Of a stretch of 18,300 nt of DNA, positions 12,968 to 18,300 are shown one piece after another (position 1 is the stretch's first letter; every line of letters starts with the position of its first letter). The position numbers and the translations under genes were made by a program. The stretch is from positions 1-18,300 of the forward strand of contig CAYRFK010000088.1 of assembly GCA_964423465.1 (NCBI GenBank), in the 5' to 3' direction. Origin of the DNA: VGWF01 sp964423465. Its GTDB lineage: Bacteria > Verrucomicrobiota > Kiritimatiellia > PWTM01. The notes below the pieces were generated by a model. The model saw only the letters and a list, made by a program, of their open reading frames with translations, made no database searches and was not told the origin of the DNA.

Positions 12968-13882
12968 ATGGACCCCATGATCATGGTGATGGCGGGCGGC
13001 TCGATGCTGCTGCTCTCGGTCGGAGCGGGCTATGTGCTCGGCTGGGCGAACAAGGCATTTCATGTCGAAGTCGATCCGCGCGTGGACGCGGTCAACGGGG
13101 CGCTGCCGGGCGCCAACTGCGGCGGGTGCGGCTATGTCGGCTGCGCGAGCTATGCCGAGGCCGTGGTGTTGAAGGACGAGGCGGCGGACAAGTGCCCGGT
13201 GGGCGGCCCGTCCTGCGCGGCCAAGATCGCCTCCATTCTGGGCGTCGAGGTCAAGCAGTCGTGGCCCAAGCGGCCGGTCGTCCATTGCCGCGCCTCCCTC
13301 GAGCAGCGTCTCCAGCGCACGGCCTACACCGGTGAGCGCTCCTGCTCGGCGGCGAACATTCTCTCCGGCGTCCAGGGCTGCACCTACGGCTGTCTCGGCC
13401 TTGGCGACTGCGCGCGCGCGTGCACGTTCGACGCCATCCACATCCTCAACGGCCTGGCGACCGTCGACTACGAGAAGTGCACCGGCTGCAGCGCCTGCGC
13501 CCGCGTCTGCCCGCGCAACATCATCACGATGGTGCCGTTCAAGCAGGAGCGCATGCTGGTGGTCGGCTGCTCGAACAAGGACTTCGGCAAGGAGGTCAAG
13601 GACGTCTGCACCATCGGCTGCATCGGCTGCAAAGCCTGCGCCAAGCGCAGCCCCGTCTTCTCCTTCGGCGCGGACAACCTGCCGGTGATCAACTACGACG
13701 ACTTCGATCCGTCCAAGATGGAAGCCACGGAACTCGCCATCGAGAAGTGCCCGATGAAGGGCCTCGTCTACGTCGGCAAGCCGCCAAAGGCCGGCGCGGC
13801 CGGTTCCGACGGCGGCGAGGTGCCGGCCCTGGTCACGGCCGATTTCAAGACGACCGTCGACGACACCGACTGGCAGGGCTGA
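12968..13882 (+). CDS. rnfB: RnfB-type iron-sulfur subunit with an altered cluster set
   Basis: A 304-residue protein that matches RnfB of the Rnf ion-translocating ferredoxin:NAD+ oxidoreductase. It has one N-terminal membrane helix (about 5-27) and the RnfB Fe-S domain LPGANCGGCGYVGCASYAEA (C51, C54, C59, C76). A ferredoxin pair follows (C138, C142, C148, C152 in GCLGLGDCARAC; C171, C174, C177, C181 in CTGCSACARVCP). The second pair is reduced: C218, C221 and C224 are present, the fourth Cys is Ser (S228), the other CxxCxxC is absent, and only C261-P remains. Starts at 12968 and 12977 are both possible; the second fits the usual RnfB opening. No other rnf gene is visible. A hairpin follows the stop. 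Confidence 0.88.
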   Translation: MDPMIMVMAGGSMLLLSVGAGYVLGWANKAFHVEVDPRVDAVNGALPGANCGGCGYVGCASYAEAVVLKDEAADKCPVGGPSCAAKIASILGVEVKQSWPKRPVVHCRASLEQRLQRTAYTGERSCSAANILSGVQGCTYGCLGLGDCARACTFDAIHILNGLATVDYEKCTGCSACARVCPRNIITMVPFKQERMLVVGCSNKDFGKEVKDVCTIGCIGCKACAKRSPVFSFGADNLPVINYDDFDPSKMEATELAIEKCPMKGLVYVGKPPKAGAAGSDGGEVPALVTADFKTTVDDTDWQG

Positions 13883-13913
13883 TCCGGATGGCGCGCCGGG
13901 CGCGGAATCCGGA
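13883..13913 (+). terminator. Strong hairpin directly after rnfB
   Basis: TCCGGAT at 13883-13889 pairs exactly with ATCCGGA at 13907-13913. Inside, CGCG pairs with CGCG across a small CCGGG loop, giving about 11 paired positions with a 2x2 internal mismatch. The stem begins on the base after the rnfB stop. No T-run follows, so it is either a T-less terminator or an mRNA 3'-end stabiliser separating rnfB from the secreted-enzyme genes. Confidence 0.45.
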
Positions 13914-13967
13914 CCGGAAGCCGGGGCGTCCGTCACGGTACGGAGTGTTGCGGAACCGGAGGTCACC

Positions 13968-14678
13968 ATGTCCACCCGCCTGCTGATCGATCGAGCTCGA
14001 ATCCTCTGCGTCCTGGGGTTGGCTCTTTCCTCCGTGGTTTCCGGCCTGTCCGGCAATCCGCCGCCGGGTCCTGAACTGGTGTGGGAGGGCGAGGTGCCGC
14101 AGGATCTGGCCCCCGTCCGCGACGGCGCGATCGCGCTGTGCCGGGACAAACTTCCGCTGCTGATGCGGCATCTCGATGCGCCGGGTTGGGTGCCGCCGAA
14201 GCGGACGTCGATCCGGTTCGACGCTTCGCTCGACATTCCCGCGTGCGCCTCGTCGGAGGGTGTCCGCCTCGGCGTGAAGTGGTTCCGCGCCCACCCCGAC
14301 GATATCGGCGCGGCGGTCCACGAACTCGTTCACGTATTGCAGGCGTACCCCGAGCCGACACGGGCGGAACCCGGCGCGGCCGTGAGGCACACGAAGCCTG
14401 GCTGGCTCGTCGAGGGGATCGCCGACTACCTGCGCTGGGTCGTCTGCTGTCCCGCGCCCGGCGCGCTGCCGGAGCACTTCGCAAAGCGCAGCTACCGCGA
14501 AAGCTACCGCACCACCGCCGTGTTCCTCGACTGGATCACGAAGCGCAGCGGCCCGCAGGCGATCCTCGACTGGAACGATGCCCTCCGCCGCGGCGTCTTC
14601 CACGACGGCATGATCCAAGCCTCCACCGGCAAGGCCCTTGATCCGCTTTGGGCCGAATTCCAGGCGGCCCGCCCGTGA
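13968..14678 (+). CDS. Secreted basic secretory protein (BSP) family metallopeptidase
   Basis: A 236-residue protein with an N-terminal signal segment (hydrophobic about residues 11-25). The catalytic zinc motif is H118-E-L-V-H122 (AAVHELVHVLQAY), followed by GWLVEGIADYLRW at 145-157, where E149 and D153 match the conserved block of BSP-family (PF04450) putative peptidases. The C-terminal part (YRTTAVFLDWI, then ALDPLWAEFQ) is also typical. It is expected to cleave peptides outside the cell or in the periplasm; the substrate is unknown. The ATG at 13968 has GGAGG five bases upstream. Its stop overlaps the GTG start of the next gene (GTGA), so the two are probably translationally coupled. Confidence 0.87.
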   Translation: MSTRLLIDRARILCVLGLALSSVVSGLSGNPPPGPELVWEGEVPQDLAPVRDGAIALCRDKLPLLMRHLDAPGWVPPKRTSIRFDASLDIPACASSEGVRLGVKWFRAHPDDIGAAVHELVHVLQAYPEPTRAEPGAAVRHTKPGWLVEGIADYLRWVVCCPAPGALPEHFAKRSYRESYRTTAVFLDWITKRSGPQAILDWNDALRRGVFHDGMIQASTGKALDPLWAEFQAARP

Positions 14679-15898
14679 ACCGGCGCGCCTTCCTTGCGGC
14701 CTGCGCGGCCGCATCGGCGGGAGCCGTCATGGCGCGCCGCGCGGTGGGCGCCCCGGCCCCGGTGCCCGTGCTTCCAGGCCTTGGCCGGAGGTTCGCCGAC
14801 CCGGTCCGCATCGAATCGGTGGCCCTCCTGCGCGACGGCGACCGGTGGATCGTCCGCGTGCGCGCGGCCGGCGGTGCGTCAGGCTACGCCGTGCCGAACG
14901 AGCGCATCGAGTACCTTCACCCGATCTTGGTCCAGCGCGTCGCACCCTACTTCACCGGGAAGGATGCACGGGACATCGAGGCCCTCGTCGACGGCGTCTA
15001 CACCCACGGATCCAACTACAAGCTCGCCGGCCTCGCCCTCTGGAACTGCGTCGGATGGGTCGAGTTCGCGGTCTTCGACCTGTTGGGGCGGATCGCCGGG
15101 GTTCCCGTCTTTGAACTGCTCGGCGGCGCGGGGCGGCGCACGATTGCCGTCTACCTGTCGAGCATGCGTCGCGACACGACGCCGGAGAAGGAGGTCGAAT
15201 GGATCGGCCGCCGCCTGGCGGAGACCGGTGCGAAGGCGGTGAAGATCAAGGTCGGCGGCCGCATGAGCCGCAACGCCGACGCGTCGCCGGGCCGCACGGA
15301 CCGGCTCGTTCCCCTTGCGCGCAAGGCCTGGGGCGACGGCGTCGCGCTGATGGCCGATGCCAACGGCTCCTACGATGCGGAGGAGGGAATCCGCGTCGGA
15401 CGCCTCCTCGAGGCGCACGGCTACCGGTTCTACGAGGAGCCGTGCCCGTTCGAGGATTTCGAGGCCACCGCGAAGGTCGCGCAGGCCCTGACGATGCCCG
15501 TCGCGGGCGGCGAGCAGGACACAAGCATCGAGAAGTTCGCCTGGTATGTCAGCAACCGCGGGCTGGATGTGCTGCAGCCCGACGTCAACTACAACGGCGG
15601 GTTCATCCGCACGCTTCGTGTCGCGCGACTGGCCGCCTCCGCCGGCCTCGAGATCACGCCCCACGCGCCCCAGGCGGGATTCAGCACGGCCTACATGCTC
15701 CACCTCATCGCCGCAGTGCCGAACGCGGGTGCCTTTCAGGAGTTCAACGGCGCGCCGCGGAAGCCCGAGGGGTGGTTCTCGCCGGGCCCCGTGGTGAAGG
15801 ACGGCGTCCTCGCGGTGCCCGCCGGCCCGGGGCTGGGGCTGGCCCTCGATCCTGATGTAATCGCTCGCGCGCGACCGGTCGGGGATGAGGCCGGGTGA
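14675..15898 (+). CDS. Exported enolase-superfamily enzyme, mandelate racemase-like
   Basis: A 407-residue protein from a GTG start that overlaps the preceding stop by GTGA. This start gives NRRAFLAACAAASAGAV, a twin-arginine-like signal; a TTG at 14648 would bury it. It shows a capping domain (about 40-150) and a barrel with the superfamily residues: K190-I-K192 (KxK base), metal ligands D228 (MADANG), E254 or E255 (YEEPCPFED) and E280 (GGEQ), then D303 (QPDVNYNGG) and H330 (ITPHAP), the His-Asp pair of the mandelate racemase subgroup. Such enzymes take a proton alpha to a carboxylate, and most are sugar-acid dehydratases. The substrate cannot be read from sequence. Export is unusual for this family but recurs in PVC-type bacteria. 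Confidence 0.9.
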   Translation: MNRRAFLAACAAASAGAVMARRAVGAPAPVPVLPGLGRRFADPVRIESVALLRDGDRWIVRVRAAGGASGYAVPNERIEYLHPILVQRVAPYFTGKDARDIEALVDGVYTHGSNYKLAGLALWNCVGWVEFAVFDLLGRIAGVPVFELLGGAGRRTIAVYLSSMRRDTTPEKEVEWIGRRLAETGAKAVKIKVGGRMSRNADASPGRTDRLVPLARKAWGDGVALMADANGSYDAEEGIRVGRLLEAHGYRFYEEPCPFEDFEATAKVAQALTMPVAGGEQDTSIEKFAWYVSNRGLDVLQPDVNYNGGFIRTLRVARLAASAGLEITPHAPQAGFSTAYMLHLIAAVPNAGAFQEFNGAPRKPEGWFSPGPVVKDGVLAVPAGPGLGLALDPDVIARARPVGDEAG

Positions 15899-16010
15899 GG
15901 ATCCCGCCACCCGCGGCATCGCGCTGGCCGTCGAGGACGGGCCGGCGTCGCTGACACGTATCGAGGTCCGTGAATTCATGTCCGTCTGGAACAGGAAGCC
16001 GACTCCATGA
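15861..16010 (+). pseudogene. Possible remnant of a glycoside-hydrolase gene C terminus
   Basis: After the TAA at 15858-15860 a frame stays open to a TGA at 16008-16010, with an ATG at 15885 giving 41 residues. The tail reads GIALAVEDGPASLTRIEVREFMSVW, resembling the C-terminal end of GH32-type fructosidases (LxVxELxSIW). It overlaps the end of the enolase-superfamily gene in another frame. Its stop overlaps the next ATG (ATGA), as if it were the leftover end of a gene once coupled to the downstream one. It could also be chance coding-like sequence in a 108-bp spacer. Confidence 0.35.
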
Positions 16011-18133
16011 AGCGAACGTTTCCGACCGCATCCGCAGTCCTTCTTGTATCCGCCGTCTTCGCCGTCCGGGCGCCGTCGGCCGAAGGACCGGAGACCAACT
16101 CGATCGGCCTGCGGCTGGTGCCGGTGCCCGCGGGCTCGTTCGTCATGGGGCAGAACGGTCCGCCCGCGGACCACCGGATGACGCGCCACCCCGACCGGTG
16201 CGACGACGCCGACTGGGACGAGAAGCCCGCGCATCGCGTCACCCTCACCGCGCCGTTCCGGATCGGCGCGACCGAAGTGACCTGCGGCCAGTACCGCCGC
16301 TTCCGGCCCGAATTCGGCCGCGGGGCGGATGACGACGAGGTCGTCGCGAACGTGTCGTGGCACGAGGCCGTCGCGTTCTGCGAATGGCTCGCGCACGCCG
16401 AGGGACGTCCCTACCGGCTGCCGACCGAGGCCGAGTGGGAGTACGCGTGCCGGGCCGGAACCGACACGCCCTTCGCCTTCGGCCCGCGCCTGCCCGACGG
16501 CTTTCAGAAGTGGCGTGCCACGGATGGCGTGCGACTTCGATTCTTTCCCGACGGCCGCATGCCGCCGGACTATCGCGACCGGCCGGCGGAGGCCCCGCTG
16601 CGCGTCGCGCAGACGCCCGCCAACGCGTGGGGTCTCCTCGACATGCACGGCAACGTCGAGGAATGGTGCCTGGACTGGTACGGGCCTTATGAGGCGGGCG
16701 AGGCGACCAACCCCGTCGGCCGCGGCGGCGGCGACTTCCGCATCACGCGCGGCGGCGGCGAGTCGGACTTCACGCGCATGCTGCGCTCGGCCAACCGCAG
16801 CGGACGTCTTCCGGAAACGCGAAGCGGCCGCATCGGCTTCCGCGTCGTGCAGGCCGGTCCGCCGGGCGGTGCCCCGCTGCCGCCGCCTCCGCCCTCCGCG
16901 AATGCACGCGGCGTGCGGCAGGAGCCCGCGCCGGTCGCGAAAGCCGCGTCCGGTCCGTTCTTCTCGGGCCCGAAGCCCTTCGTGAAGGTCCCCGCCGATT
17001 CATGCGGCCCGTTGTTCTCGGCGCACAACCACAGCCCCGGCCTCACCGAGTGTCCGAACGGTGACCTGCTGGCCGTGTGGTATTCGTGCGTCGACGAGGG
17101 CGGCCCCGAGTTGATGGTCGCCGCGAGCCGGCTGCGCGCGGGGGCGGATGCGTGGGACGAGGCCTCGCCGTTCTGGGATGGCCCGGACGTCAACGACCAT
17201 GGGCCGAAACTGTGGTTCGATGGCGACCGCACCCTGTGGTTCTTTGCGCGGGGATTCGCCGAGAACGTCATTCGCAGCTCGACCGACAACGGCGTCACAT
17301 GGTCGAAGGCCCGCATCGTGCAGCCCTGCGCCGAGTTCGCCAATGCGCCGATCCGCACGCGCGAAGGCTTCCTTGTCGTGCCCCACGATTCGCGGGCGAC
17401 GAGCCTGATCATCAGCCGCGACGGCGGCGCCACATGGACGGCCCCCGACGCGGGCGGCACGAAGCACACCTGGCGCGACGGCGGACAGGGGCGGCGGCTG
17501 GCCGGCATTCACAACGGCCTCGTCCAACTCGGTGACGGCCGCCTGATGGCGATGGGTCGCATCGACGATGCCGAAGCGCAGAAGCTCTTCGGCGTCCGGA
17601 CGCCGGTCAGCCTTTCGTCCGACTGGGGCGCGACATGGACCCACGCGGCCTCGCCGTTCCCCGCGATCAGCAGCGTCCAGCGTCCGGTGCTGATACGCCT
17701 GCGCGAGGGACCGCTGATGTTCTGCTCCTTCACCGACCAGTGGCGCGACTGGAAGGCTCGGAAGGGAATGCCCTTCGCGGACGCCTCCGGCGGCACGTTC
17801 ACGGGATTCGGCCTCTTTGCGGCGCTTTCGGAGGACGACGGCCGCACGTGGCCCGTGCGCCGGCTGCTCACACACGGCGGCCCGTCCCGCCAGGCGCCGA
17901 TGATCGACCGCGGCGAGTTCACGCTGGGCGACACGACGGCCGAGCCCTGCGGCTATCTCGCCGCCTGCCAGACGCGCGACGGCAGCATCCAGCTCATCAC
18001 GAGCAAGAACCACTACGTCTTCAACCTCGCGTGGCTCAAGGCCCTTCCGCCCTCGCGTCCACCGATCTTGTCTCCCGTCCCGGGGCGTGTCCCCACGCGG
18101 GCTGATCGGCACGGGGGCGCGCTCGTCGATTGA
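16007..18133 (+). CDS. Secreted fusion of an FGE/SUMF1-like domain and a sialidase-like BNR domain
   Basis: A 708-residue protein with a signal peptide (residues 1-25). Residues about 32-282 are a formylglycine-generating-enzyme (SUMF1-like) domain: LVPVPAGSFVMGQ, EVTCGQY, VSWHEAVAFCEWLA, YRLPTEAEWEYACRAG, LLDMHGNVEEW and GRIGFRVV. The region that carries the two catalytic Cys in true FGEs (RGGSWLCxxxYC) reads ITRGGGESDFTRMLRSANRS, without Cys, so it is probably a binding or structural domain. A Pro/Ala linker (283-316) joins it to a BNR_2 sialidase-like six-bladed propeller (about 317-685) with four Asp-boxes, at 425-432, 470-477, 537-544 and 608-615 (S-x-D-x-G-x-T-W). No clear RIP arginine motif is seen, so sialidase activity is uncertain. 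The ATG at 16007 follows AGGAAG by eight bases. Last gene of the secreted-enzyme cluster. Confidence 0.88.
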   Translation: MKRTFPTASAVLLVSAVFAVRAPSAEGPETNSIGLRLVPVPAGSFVMGQNGPPADHRMTRHPDRCDDADWDEKPAHRVTLTAPFRIGATEVTCGQYRRFRPEFGRGADDDEVVANVSWHEAVAFCEWLAHAEGRPYRLPTEAEWEYACRAGTDTPFAFGPRLPDGFQKWRATDGVRLRFFPDGRMPPDYRDRPAEAPLRVAQTPANAWGLLDMHGNVEEWCLDWYGPYEAGEATNPVGRGGGDFRITRGGGESDFTRMLRSANRSGRLPETRSGRIGFRVVQAGPPGGAPLPPPPPSANARGVRQEPAPVAKAASGPFFSGPKPFVKVPADSCGPLFSAHNHSPGLTECPNGDLLAVWYSCVDEGGPELMVAASRLRAGADAWDEASPFWDGPDVNDHGPKLWFDGDRTLWFFARGFAENVIRSSTDNGVTWSKARIVQPCAEFANAPIRTREGFLVVPHDSRATSLIISRDGGATWTAPDAGGTKHTWRDGGQGRRLAGIHNGLVQLGDGRLMAMGRIDDAEAQKLFGVRTPVSLSSDWGATWTHAASPFPAISSVQRPVLIRLREGPLMFCSFTDQWRDWKARKGMPFADASGGTFTGFGLFAALSEDDGRTWPVRRLLTHGGPSRQAPMIDRGEFTLGDTTAEPCGYLAACQTRDGSIQLITSKNHYVFNLAWLKALPPSRPPILSPVPGRVPTRADRHGGALVD

Positions 18134-18193
18134 ACGCGAAGAAGATCGTGGGCACCTTCCTCAGTCTCCGTTGAAATGTGAGTAGAAAAGGCC

Positions 18194-18230
18194 CTTGCAA
18201 AGCCGCGTGGGCGAACGCAGGCTTTGTAAG
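18194..18230 (+). terminator. Hairpin in the low-GC segment downstream of the sialidase-like gene
   Basis: CTTGCAAAGCC (18194-18204) pairs with GGCTTTGTAAG (18220-18230) at 10 of 11 positions, and the inner GCGT/ACGC extends the stem. It starts 60 bases after the stop, with no T-run. It could be a terminator or a structured element of the next leader. The surrounding 18134-18300 is clearly lower in GC than the rest of the window. Confidence 0.35.
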
Positions 18231-18257
18231 AGCTTATGAGCAATGCGGGGAACATGT

Positions 18258-18300
18258 ATGCAGATGATGGTAAGGCTGGTGGGTGCGGTCGGGTTCTTAG
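18258..18300 (+). CDS. Possible start of a further exported protein (partial)
   Basis: From ATG at 18258 the frame stays open to the window edge and reads MQMMVRLVGAVGFL, compatible with the first residues of a signal peptide or membrane helix. GGGG lies seven bases upstream (18247-18250). Only 14 residues are visible, and another frame from 18236 is also open, so this is tentative. Confidence 0.25.
   Translation, partial: MQMMVRLVGAVGFL

Noticed and set aside
12776..14236. 486-codon minus-strand frame across the second gap
   Set aside because: Runs through the Ns and is antisense to rnfB and the BSP peptidase, both of which have conserved catalytic or ligand residues.
14648..14674. TTG start for the enolase-superfamily gene
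   Set aside because: The GTG at 14675 overlaps the previous stop by GTGA and places the twin-arginine signal at the very N terminus.
14879..16648. 589-codon minus-strand frame
   Set aside because: Antisense to the enolase-superfamily gene and the FGE-like domain; no recognisable motif.

Overview
This is an 18.3 kb piece of a high-GC bacterial chromosome. It is probably a metagenome-assembled or draft scaffold, because two runs of exactly 100 Ns (2221-2320 and 12818-12917) look like scaffold joins. The gene content points to the PVC superphylum (Kiritimatiellota, Verrucomicrobiota, Lentisphaerota or Planctomycetota). It includes a Minf_1886-type protein coupled to a DUF1844 protein, a secreted DUF1080 protein, a SUMF1-like/sialidase-like fusion, a secreted enolase-superfamily enzyme, a Rnf-type ferredoxin subunit, and several families of palindromic dispersed repeats between genes. 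The phylum-level assignment is inference. I saw no rRNA, tRNA, CRISPR array, transposase or phage gene.

Layout, left to right. (1) 7-2220, minus: a large putative glycoside hydrolase ending at the first gap. (2) 2327-5386, minus: a lactate-utilisation (Lut) locus, lutA followed by a lutB-lutC fusion. The two genes are separated by 264 bp holding a 54-bp-period repeat array with an inverted copy. (3) 5493-6416, plus: a secreted thioredoxin-like protein. It converges on a minus-strand pair, a small lipoprotein (7387-7794) followed by an alpha/beta-hydrolase esterase (6444-7343). (4) 7925-8465, plus: a 35-residue Arg/Lys-rich microprotein and a single-domain response regulator. The microprotein is divergent from the lipoprotein, and the two promoters share a palindrome of back-to-back -35 boxes. 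(5) 8505-9334, minus: Minf_1886-like and DUF1844 genes overlapping by ATGA, divergent from the DUF1080 gene at 9449-10117. (6) 10118-10311: two nested inverted-repeat elements. (7) 10312-12740, minus: an ECF sigma factor, an overlapping membrane-anchored anti-sigma-like protein and a membrane-anchored protein of unknown function. A 54-bp GC-rich palindrome lies in front of the last gene. (8) 12968-18133, plus: an rnfB with an altered cluster set, followed after a strong hairpin by a tightly packed group: a BSP-family metallopeptidase, a Tat-type enolase-superfamily enzyme, a small coding remnant and the SUMF1-like/sialidase-like fusion. The last 167 bp are lower in GC and may hold the start of another gene.

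Taken together, the window looks like a polysaccharide- and glycoprotein-degrading organism: extracellular hydrolases, an esterase, DUF1080, a sialidase-like protein, a sugar-acid dehydratase-like enzyme and a peptidase. It also carries redox modules (Lut, RnfB, thioredoxin). The most unusual signals are the leaderless-looking microprotein with its divergent promoter, a coherent loss of one iron-sulfur cluster in RnfB, the repeat array inside the lut operon, and the FGE-like domain without catalytic cysteines fused to a sialidase fold.
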